From Janibacter corallicola NBRC 107790 (GTDB taxonomy: Bacteria > Actinomycetota > Actinomycetes > Actinomycetales > Dermatophilaceae): a DNA stretch of 39,072 nt. Position numbers and translations under genes: made by a program. The number at the start of each line of letters is the position of its first letter. The stretch's first letter is position 1. Below, in pieces: positions 21,820 through 30,534 of the stretch. Where the stretch lies: assembly GCF_001570965.1 (NCBI RefSeq), contig NZ_BCSR01000029.1, forward strand, positions 1 through 39,072, in the 5' to 3' direction. A model generated the notes under the pieces. That model was not told the DNA's origin. It was given only the letters and a program-made list of their open reading frames with translations, and did no database searches.

Positions 21820-23865
21820 TCAGCGGGCGCCGAGTGCGAGGAGGCCGGCCAGAGCGGCGATGAGCGTGACCACGGCGAGGTGTGGCCACGGGTGGCGCAC
21901 CAGGACGCCGATGAACTCGCGCAGGATCGCGCTCGGCAGGAAGTAGCGTGCCGTCGGTGCTCCGACGACCTGGGCCACCAGGCCCTGCTCGCGGGTGATG
22001 ATCGCCGCGCGGAAGGCGTGGTAGTCGTTAGTGGCGACCACGACCCGCTCGCCCCGACCCTCCGCACGCAGCAGCCGCAGGCTCAGCAGCACGTTCTCGT
22101 CGGTGCTGGTCGAGGCGGTCTCGCGGCGCAGCACCGTGGGGCGGGCACCGGCCGCCAGCAGGTGGTCGGCCATGGCGACCGCCTCGGGCACGTCCTCCCC
22201 GGGTCCCTGCCCACCGGAGCAGACGAGGACGGCGTCGCCGCCCCGGGCGAGCTCGGCCTCGAGCACCTCACGTCCCCGCGTCAGCCGGGCGGCCAGGAGC
22301 GGTGGGACCCGGCTGCCGAAGATGCCCGAGCCGAGCACGATGACGGCATCGGCGCCGGGCGCGGGGTCACGTCGGGCGTAGAGCAGTCCGAAGAGGACGA
22401 AGGACCAGAAGAGCAGCCCGAAGTAGGCCAGGAGCACCCACACGGCGCCGACGAGGACGGCGACGCTCGGTGGGCCGAGGACGATCGTCGCCACGGTCAG
22501 CACCGTCAGGGCGATGACGGCGAGCCCGAGCAGCAGCGTCAGCATGTTGCCGAGGGTGCGACCCTCGCGACGCGTCATCGCGAGACCGTTGAGCATGAGG
22601 AAGGCGACCTGGGCGACCGCCCCCACGAGGAGCACGACGAGCACGGCACCCGCAGCCAGGACGCTGGTCTGCATGACGTCCAGCAGCGCCACGACGAGCA
22701 GGTGGAGCACCGCGGCACCGGCGGCGACGGCGAACCCGAGCCGACGCACCTCGGGCATGGCCGCCCAGCGCTCGGCGTCGGTGAGTGCGGCCCGGGGGAC
22801 CCGGGAATCGACGACCCTGATGCGCGCCACGGTGCCGGAGAGCCCACGGTGGTCGCCCAGCGCTGCGACGACGAGACTGGCCACGCCGAGCGCCACCGCG
22901 GCCCCGTCGAGGAGCGAGGACCCGGTGACGGAGCCGAGCACGTCGAGCAGCACGTAGCCGCCGGCGCCGGTCACCGAGCGCACCAGACGCTGCGCGGGCG
23001 AAGGGGGTTCCCCGCCTTCGCCCTGCGGGCGGAGCATGACCAGCTGCTGGCCGATGGTCGCACCACGGCCGGCCAGGGGCACCACGACGAGCAGGGCGAC
23101 GGCGACAGCGAGTCGCAGTCCGCCGCGGAGGAGGTCAGCGTCGGCGACCTCGGTCCTGGTCATCGCGCCGGTCGACAGCAGCACCGACCCGGTCGGCAGC
23201 CACAGCAGTGCCCCACCGAGGGTCACGAGCAGGACGTCCGCGACCATGCCGAGCACTCGTCGCCACGCGGTCACCGGCTGGGGCTCGCGGATGTCGGCGA
23301 CGTCCTGACCCGGCACCCGGCGCAGGGCGGGCGCAAGGAGGATGCCCAGCGCCGCACCCGTGGTGTTGGCGATCAGGTCGTCGACGTCCATCAGCCGGTA
23401 GGCGCACGGGTAGAGGCCCCAGGTGCCGGTCAGCTGGGTGAGCTCGATCAGACCCGAGACACCGAGCCCGATGAGCACGGTGCTGACCACGCCGCGACGG
23501 AAGAGGTGGCGCAGCACCATGCCGAGCGGCACGAAGAGCAGCACGTTGAAGGCGACCTGCAGCACGACCGTGGTGCCGCTGCCACCGGTGCGACGCTCAC
23601 GGGCCAGGTCGGCGAGGAACTGGAAAGGGCGCAGCTGCGCGGCGGCCGGATCCGCGCAGACCACAGCCGGGTCCGGCAGCGGGAGGATCGTGTACGTCCA
23701 CAGCGCCAGCACGTACACCGCCGTGCCCGCCACCAGCAGTGCGTGCCCGGGACCGAACCGCCCACGCCGGCGGTAGGACCAGCCCAGGTACGGCGCGAAG
23801 CCGAAGACGATCACGACCAGTCCGCCGGCCACCGCGATCACGGCCGACGCGGAGAAACCGCTCAC
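21820..23865 (-). CDS. VanZ-RDD-YdcF fusion membrane protein
   Basis: This 681-residue protein joins three families. Residues about 40-185 are a VanZ-like domain (LPLPDP, FNVLLFVPLGMVLRH, DVDDLIANTTGAALG). Residues about 195-350 are an RDD-like membrane domain (RRVLGMVADVLLV, GATIGQQLVMLRP). A multi-helix block follows (about 370-500), and residues about 510-650 form a YdcF/DUF218 domain (VIVLGSGIFG, CSGGQGPGED, ENVLLSLRLL, VVATNDYHAFRA). YdcF-type domains are linked to cell-envelope and nucleotide-like ligands; VanZ to antibiotic tolerance. The GTG at 23865 has GGAGG at ideal distance. At least 12 helices are expected. A cell-envelope role is inferred. Confidence 0.85.
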   Translation of the reverse strand: MSGFSASAVIAVAGGLVVIVFGFAPYLGWSYRRRGRFGPGHALLVAGTAVYVLALWTYTILPLPDPAVVCADPAAAQLRPFQFLADLARERRTGGSGTTVVLQVAFNVLLFVPLGMVLRHLFRRGVVSTVLIGLGVSGLIELTQLTGTWGLYPCAYRLMDVDDLIANTTGAALGILLAPALRRVPGQDVADIREPQPVTAWRRVLGMVADVLLVTLGGALLWLPTGSVLLSTGAMTRTEVADADLLRGGLRLAVAVALLVVVPLAGRGATIGQQLVMLRPQGEGGEPPSPAQRLVRSVTGAGGYVLLDVLGSVTGSSLLDGAAVALGVASLVVAALGDHRGLSGTVARIRVVDSRVPRAALTDAERWAAMPEVRRLGFAVAAGAAVLHLLVVALLDVMQTSVLAAGAVLVVLLVGAVAQVAFLMLNGLAMTRREGRTLGNMLTLLLGLAVIALTVLTVATIVLGPPSVAVLVGAVWVLLAYFGLLFWSFVLFGLLYARRDPAPGADAVIVLGSGIFGSRVPPLLAARLTRGREVLEAELARGGDAVLVCSGGQGPGEDVPEAVAMADHLLAAGARPTVLRRETASTSTDENVLLSLRLLRAEGRGERVVVATNDYHAFRAAIITREQGLVAQVVGAPTARYFLPSAILREFIGVLVRHPWPHLAVVTLIAALAGLLALGAR

Positions 23866-23963
23866 GCTCCAACCTCCGTCACTCGTTCGGGTACGGCGGT
23901 CAGTCTCCCCGATCTTGCGGACGAGGATGATCGGTGCGCTCAGGACACTGGCTTGCCACGTGG

Positions 23964-23983
23964 GCCGGCCCTGCCCCGCCGGC
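23964..23983 (-). terminator. Putative hairpin after the flavoenzyme gene
   Basis: GCCGGC (23964-23969) pairs with GCCGGC (23978-23983) across an 8-nt loop, five bases downstream of the stop of the minus-strand D-amino-acid-dehydrogenase-like gene. The stem is short but GC-rich. Confidence 0.4.
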
Positions 23984-23988
23984 GCGTG

Positions 23989-25242
23989 TCAGCGCAGCGG
24001 GTTCAGCGCAGAAGCCCACGCCGGTACGGGTACTCCGGTGATGAGGTCCGCCGAGAGCCGCCCCGTGACCGGGCCCAGGACCATCCCCCACATCCCGTGC
24101 CCTCCGGTGATATGCACCCGAGGGGATGTGGTCGGCCCGACGAGTGGTAGCCCGTCCGGGGTGCACGGTCGTGACCCGACCCACTCCTCGCGCCTGGCTT
24201 CCCAGTCCACGGTGGCGAACATGGGCCGGGCGGCCGCGACCATCGCTTCGATGCGGCGCGGCTCGGCGGGCGAGTCGGGATCGCGCAGCTCCATCGTTCC
24301 GGTGATGCGGAAGCGATCGTGCAGGGGGTTGCACGCCAGGTGCTGGGACGGGAGGTGAACCGGGTGTCGCGGTATGGGGTCGGGGCGCACGGTGAAGCTG
24401 TATCCCCGGCCGGCCTGGACGACCTGCCGCACTCCGTATGGCCGCGCCAGCGTGTTGAGCCACGCTCCGGTGGCGATCACTGCGGCGTCGGCGTGCAACT
24501 CGTGCCCCGCGGGAGAAAGCAGGACGACGCCAGCCTCGCCCCCGTCGCGGACCCGGGAGACGTCGAAGTCCTCGACGATGCGGGCGCCCCGAGCACGGAC
24601 AGCGTCGGCGAGGGCGGCGATGTAGTCGGGCGGGTCGATGTAGCCCTGGTCGTGCAGCAGCAGTCCGGCCTCGACGCGGTCGCTGAGGGCGGGCTCCATG
24701 GCGTGGAGCTCATCGGACCCGATCTGTTCGTACCGGGCGCTGCCGCCGACCGCGACGACCTCCTCGATCTCGCGGACCAGCGGAGCCAGACCAGCAGGTG
24801 AGGTGGCCGCGGAGATCAACGGGCGGTGCTTGACGGGTGCCGTGACCCCGGACTCGGTGAGATGGGCGTAGGCGTCCAGGCTGCGTCGGTTGAGTTCGTT
24901 GAAGATCTGCATGGACCGCCGCCACCTGCTCCTGCGGGAGTGTCGGGCGAACTGCAGCAGGAACCGCCAGAGCCGCATGTCGGCCTGCGGAGGGACCGTG
25001 ATCGACGACGACGGGTCCAGCACCCCCTGCAGGCCGGCCCGTAGCGTTCCTGGCTCTGCCAGTGGAACCGTCAGGGTCGGGTTGAGCATGCCGGCGTTCC
25101 CCCACGACGCACCAGCGGCCACCCCGGCACGGTCCAGCACCGTCGTGCGCACTCCTCGCTCCTGGAGGAACCATGCGGTCGCCAAGCCGGCCATTCCTGC
25201 ACCCACGACGGCCACGTGGCCCGGGCCCGCCGCCCGAGTCAA
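23989..25242 (-). CDS. DadA-like D-amino-acid dehydrogenase / FAD amine oxidoreductase
   Basis: This 417-residue FAD enzyme of the DAO family has VAVVGAGMAGLATAW (residues 10-24), the strand TTVLDRAG, GASWGNAGML as in DadA and glycine-oxidase-type proteins, and the C-terminal GSRPCTPDGLPLVGPT and GHGMWGMVLGPVTGRLSADLITG. Members oxidise D-amino acids or N-substituted amino acids to imines, passing electrons to quinone or oxygen. The TTG at 25242 overlaps the DctP stop as TTGA and follows GGGGG, so translation is coupled. It is the last gene of the TRAP operon and probably processes the imported compound after the M24 hydrolase. Confidence 0.8.
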   Translation of the reverse strand: MTRAAGPGHVAVVGAGMAGLATAWFLQERGVRTTVLDRAGVAAGASWGNAGMLNPTLTVPLAEPGTLRAGLQGVLDPSSSITVPPQADMRLWRFLLQFARHSRRSRWRRSMQIFNELNRRSLDAYAHLTESGVTAPVKHRPLISAATSPAGLAPLVREIEEVVAVGGSARYEQIGSDELHAMEPALSDRVEAGLLLHDQGYIDPPDYIAALADAVRARGARIVEDFDVSRVRDGGEAGVVLLSPAGHELHADAAVIATGAWLNTLARPYGVRQVVQAGRGYSFTVRPDPIPRHPVHLPSQHLACNPLHDRFRITGTMELRDPDSPAEPRRIEAMVAAARPMFATVDWEARREEWVGSRPCTPDGLPLVGPTTSPRVHITGGHGMWGMVLGPVTGRLSADLITGVPVPAWASALNPLR

Positions 25243-26285
25243 CCTCGACCCCCTTCGGCCTGCTTGATCTCGCGGACCAGGGTGCGCAGGATGTCGGCGC
25301 CACGCGGGTCGGCGGAGTGCAGATACTCCTCCCGCGCCTTCATCGACATCTTGCGGTAGACCTCGCGCTGGGAGTCGGTGAGCTCGACCACGGAGATGTC
25401 CGAGGCCTTCATCTTCGTGAGTGCGTCCTCATTCATCTGCTCCTGCACGTCGAAGACCCAGTCATCAAGATCATCCACTGTGGACTCGATGACCTTCCGG
25501 TCCCGAGCGGGCAGTCCGTGCAGGAAGTCGGCGTTGATGATCGTGGAGGTCACGTAGATGTGGTGTCTGCCGAGGGTGAGGTAGTCCTGTACCTCGTGGG
25601 TGTTTCCGCTGTAGATGAAGAACAGCGGATTCACGGTGGCATCGATCATGTTCGTCTGCAGGGCCGTGTAGATCTCACCGGCGTCCATCGGCATCGGGTT
25701 CGCACCCAACGCCTCATACGTGGTCAGGAGCATCGGTGACGTCATGGTGCGAATCCGCAGCCCCTTCATCCCTTCGGGCTCTGCTATCGGTCGGTTCGAC
25801 GTCCACGCCATGAATCCCTCGGTCCAGTAGCCGAGGACCTCCACACCCCGGTCGGAGTAGATCCCGGCGAGGTCCTGGTTGAGCGCCTTGCTGGAGTCGA
25901 GGACCTTGCGATTGACCTGCATGTCGTCGGAGAAGACGAACGGGATGGACAGCGCCTGGTTCTCCTCGACGACGGGGGCAGTGATGCTCGGTGTCGAGAT
26001 CGCCGCCTGGACGGCGTTGTCCTCGACCATCTTCAAGGAGTCATCGTTCGTGCCGAGCTGCCCCGCCGAATAGGTCACCACGTCAACTCGGTGGTCGGTG
26101 CGACGCTCGACCAACTTCTCGAACCTCTCTGCGTACTGCCCCTGCACGTCGCCCGCCCCCTCCTCGTGGACCAGCCTGAGCGTGACCGGCTCGCTCTCCG
26201 CGGCGTCCTGGGCGTCACCGGCGCAGCCACCGAGGAGGCCCAGGAGGATCGCCAGGGACGCGGGAACCGTCAGGTGCTTCTGCAT
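25239..26285 (-). CDS. dctP: TRAP transporter substrate-binding lipoprotein
   Basis: This 348-residue DctP-family protein has a lipobox (LLGGC, Cys21) that tethers it outside the membrane. Family blocks include GQLGTNDDSLKMVEDNAVQ, IPFVFSD, GMKGLRIRTMTSPMLLTTYEALGANPMPMDAGEIYTALQTNMIDATVNP and the AREEYLHS-type C-terminal helix. The Arg in LRIRTM is the usual carboxylate-binding arginine, so an organic acid or zwitterion is the likely ligand. It is encoded after the permeases, 16 nt from dctM, and overlaps the flavoenzyme gene by 4 nt. Confidence 0.88.
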   Translation of the reverse strand: MQKHLTVPASLAILLGLLGGCAGDAQDAAESEPVTLRLVHEEGAGDVQGQYAERFEKLVERRTDHRVDVVTYSAGQLGTNDDSLKMVEDNAVQAAISTPSITAPVVEENQALSIPFVFSDDMQVNRKVLDSSKALNQDLAGIYSDRGVEVLGYWTEGFMAWTSNRPIAEPEGMKGLRIRTMTSPMLLTTYEALGANPMPMDAGEIYTALQTNMIDATVNPLFFIYSGNTHEVQDYLTLGRHHIYVTSTIINADFLHGLPARDRKVIESTVDDLDDWVFDVQEQMNEDALTKMKASDISVVELTDSQREVYRKMSMKAREEYLHSADPRGADILRTLVREIKQAEGGRG

Positions 26286-26301
26286 CGTGGTCTCCTGAAC
26301 G

Positions 26302-27585
26302 TCACGGGGAGGGGAGCACGTACTCGTAGGCGAGGACGATGTCGGGCACGAGGATGATCAGCACGTTCGCTGCCAGCAGGATCGCGATGTAGGGCGCGAC
26401 GCCCTTGGCCACGGTCAGGTACGGAACCCTGAAGATGGCGCTGGCGGTGAAGATGTTGACCCCGAAGGGCGGGGTGACCACGCCGATGGCTGCCTGCAGG
26501 GTGATGATGATGCCGACGTACACGGGGTCCGCCCCCACCTCGAGGGCGATGGGGAAGAAGATCGGGGTGAGGATCGCGATGGCCACGAGGGCGTCGACGA
26601 ACATGCACGCGACGATGAAGAAGGCGGACATGATCAGCAGCACGACCACCTGCGAGGGGTCACCGGCCAGGACGACACCGGCCAGGGACTGAGGGATCTG
26701 TGCGTAGGAGATGACCCACGAAATGGCCCCTCCCGCAGCCAGCAGGATGAAGATCACACTGGTGATGGTCGCCGTGGATGCGGCCATCTCTGCCAGGTCA
26801 CGAAACCGGATGGAGCGGTACACCCCCAACTCCACGATGGCGGCGTAGACCACCGACAGGGCGGCGGCCTCCGTCGGGGTGGCGATGCCGATGTAGATGC
26901 TGCCCAGGATGAGGACCGGCAGGCCCAGGGTGAGCGCCGCCCGGCGAAGTGCCGCCAACTTCTCCCGAGCCGTCGACGTGTCCGAGGTCGGGATCCCCTT
27001 CACCCGTGCCACGACGTGCTCGTACCCCGCGAAGAGGACGAAGATCAATATCCCGGGGATGATCCCGGCCAGGAAGAGGTTGCCCACCGATGTGCTGGTC
27101 AAGGTCCCGTAGTAGATCATCACGGTGCTCGGCGGGATCAACAGCGCGAGAGAACTCGCGTTGACCAGCAGCGCGAGAATGTGCGAGTCGCTGTACCCGA
27201 CCCGCAGCGCTTCGGTGCGCATCGGTGGGCCGATCGCGGCGACGGTCGCCTGTGAGGAACCCGAGACGGCGCCGAAACCGGTCGCGGCTGCTGCCGTGGC
27301 TATGCCGGTGCCGCCACGCATGCGCCCGATGGTCTTCTGGACCAGGTCGAGCAGGTACTTCGAGGTGCGGCCGGCGGACATGATGTCGGCGGCGAAGATG
27401 AACAGCGGGATCGCCATGAGCACGTAGGGCTCCACGCTGCTGACGAGCTGCTGGATGACGATGCTGGGCTCAGTGGTTGGCAGGTAGGTCATCCACAGGG
27501 CCAGCGCGGCGACCAGCATCACGACCATCATCGGGAAGCCGAGCAGCAGCATGGCCAGGGTGATGGCGAGTATGACCCATTCCAT
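26302..27585 (-). CDS. dctM: TRAP transporter large permease
   Basis: This 427-residue DctM-family membrane protein has about 12-13 helices. Typical segments are MAIPLFIFAADIM, ATGFGAVSGSSQATVAAIGPPM, LLIPPSTVMIYYG, NLFLAGIIPGIL and the C-terminal GVVTPPFGVNIF. It forms the sodium-coupled transport path with the small permease. The ATG at 27585 lies three bases after the dctQ stop, so the two are cotranslated. Nothing is unusual in length or motifs. Confidence 0.9.
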   Translation of the reverse strand: MEWVILAITLAMLLLGFPMMVVMLVAALALWMTYLPTTEPSIVIQQLVSSVEPYVLMAIPLFIFAADIMSAGRTSKYLLDLVQKTIGRMRGGTGIATAAAATGFGAVSGSSQATVAAIGPPMRTEALRVGYSDSHILALLVNASSLALLIPPSTVMIYYGTLTSTSVGNLFLAGIIPGILIFVLFAGYEHVVARVKGIPTSDTSTAREKLAALRRAALTLGLPVLILGSIYIGIATPTEAAALSVVYAAIVELGVYRSIRFRDLAEMAASTATITSVIFILLAAGGAISWVISYAQIPQSLAGVVLAGDPSQVVVLLIMSAFFIVACMFVDALVAIAILTPIFFPIALEVGADPVYVGIIITLQAAIGVVTPPFGVNIFTASAIFRVPYLTVAKGVAPYIAILLAANVLIILVPDIVLAYEYVLPSP

Positions 27586-27588
27586 CGG

Positions 27589-28128
27589 TCAGCCCTCCCA
27601 GGACGTCTCGACGTCCGCTTCGGAGGGTCTCCCATGACCTGGTAGTGGCCACAGGTCGGCGACGAACCGCATCGCGGCGAGCAGAAAGCCGACCGGGATG
27701 ACGCTCAACGGCAGGAACATCGGGATGCCCAGCACATTCGAGGAGTCGCCACTGGCGTATATCTGGATGGCGTATCGGGCACCGAGGTAGGCCATGACCA
27801 GCATGGTGGCGGCCGAGACCACCGAGACGAGCCAACCGAGTGTGTCCCGGCCCCTGTCAGCCAGCAGGTCGTACAGAGCGGACATCGCGATGTGTCGCCG
27901 CTGGTGGGCGGCGTAGCCCAGCCCACCGAAGGTGACGACGATGAGCAGCAGGCTGCCGATCTCCTCGGTGAACGCCCAGCTGACGCCGAAAAGGTTGCGC
28001 GAGATCACGTTCCCCACGACGAGCACGCTCATCACGATGATCGAGAGCCCGAGCAGCGTGCGTTCGATGACCCCGAGGAGCCCGTCGCGGGGACCGTGCT
28101 CTTCCTCAGGGGGCCTCTCGTGTGCCAT
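27589..28128 (-). CDS. dctQ: TRAP transporter small permease
   Basis: This 179-residue DctQ-family protein has four helices and a hydrophilic N-terminal extension (MAHERPPEEEHGPRDG). Characteristic segments are VISRNLFGVSWAFTEEIGSLLL, GLGYAAHQRRHIAM and the last helix LPLSVIPVGFLLAAMRF. It associates with DctM in the membrane. The gene is first of the TRAP part and lies 109 nt beyond the M24 gene, with a 7-bp stem hairpin between, which may lower or separate expression. Confidence 0.88.
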   Translation of the reverse strand: MAHERPPEEEHGPRDGLLGVIERTLLGLSIIVMSVLVVGNVISRNLFGVSWAFTEEIGSLLLIVVTFGGLGYAAHQRRHIAMSALYDLLADRGRDTLGWLVSVVSAATMLVMAYLGARYAIQIYASGDSSNVLGIPMFLPLSVIPVGFLLAAMRFVADLWPLPGHGRPSEADVETSWEG

Positions 28129-28209
28129 TCGGTGTGCACCTGCCTCGTTGCAGTGGGTGATGTCTCGTGCTGGGCGTGCGCCGTGGTCGCAGGGTTCGAA
28201 GGGGGACGT

Positions 28210-28234
28210 GGCCGGGACGACTGCCGCCCCGGCC
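28210..28234 (-). terminator. Hairpin between the M24 gene and dctQ
   Basis: GGCCGGG (28210-28216) and CCCGGCC (28228-28234) form a 7-bp stem with an 11-nt loop, four bases after the M24 stop. It may be an intra-operon attenuator or stability element, as all genes run in the same direction. Confidence 0.45.
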
Positions 28235-28237
28235 TGG

Positions 28238-29479
28238 TCAGGTGGCCAGGTGGATCAGATCGGCTGGTCCGTGCGTGAGTACACGGGTCTGCTCCTCCTC
28301 CACGACGAACGTCTGGCTGAGGCCGACTCCCTGCCGGCCGAAAGCGCGGAAGGAGGCCGGGATGTGGAAGACCATGTTGGCCTGGAGCGGCTCGTGGTTG
28401 TCCTCGGTCAGGAAGAAGGGCGCCCCGTCCATCCAGTGCGGCTTGTGGGCCAAGCCGATCGGGTAGCCGAACATCCCGTGGAACATCACGTCCGCTGGAA
28501 GTGGTCCGAGCGCGTTCGCCGCCGCCGCGGCAACCTGTGATGCGGGCACTCCTGCACGCGCGGTCTCGAGCACGGCCGCCACCATGGCTCTGGCGAGGTC
28601 GGCGAGCCTCGCGTCGGTGGCCGCGGGGTCGCCGCGAACGAGTGTCCTCATCACGGGAGCGTGGTACCGGCGACAGGTTCCTGAGAACTCCAGGAATGTC
28701 GGCCCTGGGGCCAGCGTGCTGCCCTCCCAGCTGGAGTGCGGGATGCCCGAGCGCGGTCCGGTGACGACGACGGGACCCCAGGCCGAGATCGAGTCGGATG
28801 CTCGATGAAGCGCAGCTGCAATTGCTGCCCCGACGGATGCGTCGTTCGCGCCCGCGGCCGCCGCGGCGGTGGTGGCAGCGCTCACCCCGGCCGCCGTCAC
28901 CTCGGCCGCCCGCTGGACGCACCGCAGCTCCGCGGGCGAGAGGACCAGCCTCTCGCGTTCGACCATGTGGTCGGAGTCCACGACGACGACATCCTGGGCG
29001 GTCCAGAGCGCAACGGCCCTCGGGGGTGTCGGCTCGCTCATCTCCACGCCCACCCGGGCACCGGAGGTGAGGCTGGATGCCGCATGTGCGATGAAGCGCT
29101 CGAGACTGGTCAACGCGTCGGAGTATCCGCAGAAGCGGATCTGGTCCACGCACGAGCTGGCCAGCGCCCGCCCCACCTCCAGGTCAGGGACGTACAGGAC
29201 GGTTTCCGACTCGGTGATCAGCAGTGGTTGGGCCGCTGTCTCAGCGGTGTGGAACCCGCACAGGTACTCGATGCTGGAGGGACGGAAGACCATCAGTGCG
29301 TCCAGTTCCGCGGCATGCATGCGTGCGCGCACCCTGCTCAACCGCGCAGCGTGCTCCTCCACGTCGAAAGGTGGCCCCTCCAACGCTCGGAGGGTTTCCG
29401 CAGCCTGCGAGTCCAACCATCTGGGCGCCGCAGCTGCGTGCATACCGATGACCTCAGGGGGCTCGTACGTCCGCGCCAT
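28238..29479 (-). CDS. M24-family hydrolase of the creatinase / DoeA type
   Basis: This 413-residue protein has an N-terminal creatinase domain (about 40-170; ALMVFRPSSIEYLCGF) and a pita-bread catalytic domain (about 180-410). The position where M24 aminopeptidases have metal-binding Asp reads FLEFSGTCRRYHAPVMRT, as in creatinase and ectoine hydrolase DoeA, which lack the dinuclear metal centre. HGMFGYPIGLAHKP and FVVEEEQTRVLT match the later motifs. It therefore probably hydrolyses a C-N bond in a small amino-acid derivative, not a peptide. The ATG at 29479 and a GTG one codon earlier share a GGGAGG. First gene of the TRAP operon, divergent from LysR. Confidence 0.8.
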   Translation of the reverse strand: MARTYEPPEVIGMHAAAAPRWLDSQAAETLRALEGPPFDVEEHAARLSRVRARMHAAELDALMVFRPSSIEYLCGFHTAETAAQPLLITESETVLYVPDLEVGRALASSCVDQIRFCGYSDALTSLERFIAHAASSLTSGARVGVEMSEPTPPRAVALWTAQDVVVVDSDHMVERERLVLSPAELRCVQRAAEVTAAGVSAATTAAAAAGANDASVGAAIAAALHRASDSISAWGPVVVTGPRSGIPHSSWEGSTLAPGPTFLEFSGTCRRYHAPVMRTLVRGDPAATDARLADLARAMVAAVLETARAGVPASQVAAAAANALGPLPADVMFHGMFGYPIGLAHKPHWMDGAPFFLTEDNHEPLQANMVFHIPASFRAFGRQGVGLSQTFVVEEEQTRVLTHGPADLIHLAT

Positions 29480-29584
29480 CACCGAATGCCTCCCGGCTGG
29501 TGGTGTCGTTGTCCACAGACAAATCCCATCCGGTTGGTGGGTTCCGTCACGTAGCAGTCTCCGACACGGCGACACTCACGTCTA

Positions 29585-29613
29585 TTGACAGTGTCTGCAC
29601 CGAAACGTTTTAG
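29585..29613 (+). promoter_or_regulatory. Promoter of the LysR gene
   Basis: TTGACA (29585-29590) is followed after 17 nt by TTTTAG (29608-29613). The predicted start is near 29620, only a few bases before the ATG at 29623, and no Shine-Dalgarno sequence is present, so the message is probably leaderless. Confidence 0.55.
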
Positions 29614-29622
29614 TTCTTCTAC

Positions 29623-30534
29623 ATGAACCTGTCGCTACGACGGATGCGTGCGCTTCATGAGTTCGCCTCCCGAGGCACGATCACGCGTGCAGCCGAGGCG
29701 CTGCACTACACCCCCTCAGCGGTCTCCCAACAACTGACGGCCTTGGAACGCGACGTGGGGATCCCGTTGTTCGAGCAGGTCGGACGCCGGCTCCGTCTGA
29801 CGCCCAACGGACGGATGCTGGCCCTGCACGCGGGTCAGATGCTGGCCGCTGAGGAACGGGCCCGTGCAGATGTGGAGCGTGCACAGACCTCATTGACCGC
29901 GTCCTTGACAGTGGGGGTCGTGGCCACCTTTGCCGCCTCGCTCCTGCCGATAACCCTACGAATCCTCGGCGAGCAGGAACCGGGCATCGACGTGAGCACC
30001 CGCGAGGTGAGCCCCGAGGTCGCCTTGGAAGCAGTCCATGACGGCGACTTCGACATGACGTTCGTCCTGGACTACCCGGAGACCCCGGTCGGCCTGGAAC
30101 TGGGACTGCGATCCACAGTCGCCGCCGTCGAACGCCTGTATGTCGTGGTCGCCGATGACCAGCACGAGTCGGACGACCCCATCGACCTGTCCGAGCTCGC
30201 CGACTGGGAATGGATCGCCTCGGGCGCCGGAACGGACTTCGGGCGCGCCTTCCTGGCCACGTGTCGGCGAGCAGGCTTCGAACCTCATGTGCGTCACGAG
30301 ATCGACAGTCAGGCCACGGCACTGTCCATGGCCGCCGCGGGTCTCGGCGCCACGCTCATCGCCGACCTCGGCCTGACACCCCTTCCGGAGCACGCCCGGG
30401 TCCTCCAGATCCGCAATCCCCCGCTGCGAAGGCTGCTCCTGGTCCGGCGCAGCTCAACGGTCGAGCGACCACCCGAGAACGCGTTCCTGCGAGCCACGCT
30501 GGATGCCGCGACCGAGATGGGGATTCATCCGTAG
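29623..30534 (+). CDS. LysR-family transcriptional regulator
   Basis: This 303-residue protein has an N-terminal LysR helix-turn-helix (RMRALHEFASRGTITRAAEALHYTPSAVSQQLTALE) and a C-terminal two-lobed effector domain (about 90-295). LysR proteins typically activate a divergent operon upon binding a pathway intermediate. Here the divergent neighbour is the M24-TRAP-flavoenzyme operon, separated by 143 nt that must contain the shared control region. The opening MNLSLRRMRAL is the classic family start. Several contexts with this subfamily control amino-acid-derivative or organic acid use; the effector is unknown. Confidence 0.9.
   Translation: MNLSLRRMRALHEFASRGTITRAAEALHYTPSAVSQQLTALERDVGIPLFEQVGRRLRLTPNGRMLALHAGQMLAAEERARADVERAQTSLTASLTVGVVATFAASLLPITLRILGEQEPGIDVSTREVSPEVALEAVHDGDFDMTFVLDYPETPVGLELGLRSTVAAVERLYVVVADDQHESDDPIDLSELADWEWIASGAGTDFGRAFLATCRRAGFEPHVRHEIDSQATALSMAAAGLGATLIADLGLTPLPEHARVLQIRNPPLRRLLLVRRSSTVERPPENAFLRATLDAATEMGIHP

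Noticed and set aside
22992-23025. GGGCGAAGG/CCTTCGCCC hairpin
   Set aside because: It lies inside the coding region of the fusion gene; kept only as part of the CGAAGGG observation.
21880-24150. 756-codon plus-strand open frame
   Set aside because: It is antisense to the VanZ-RDD-YdcF and flavoenzyme genes, has an extreme Asp/Glu/His/Gly/Arg composition and no motif; high-GC shadow.
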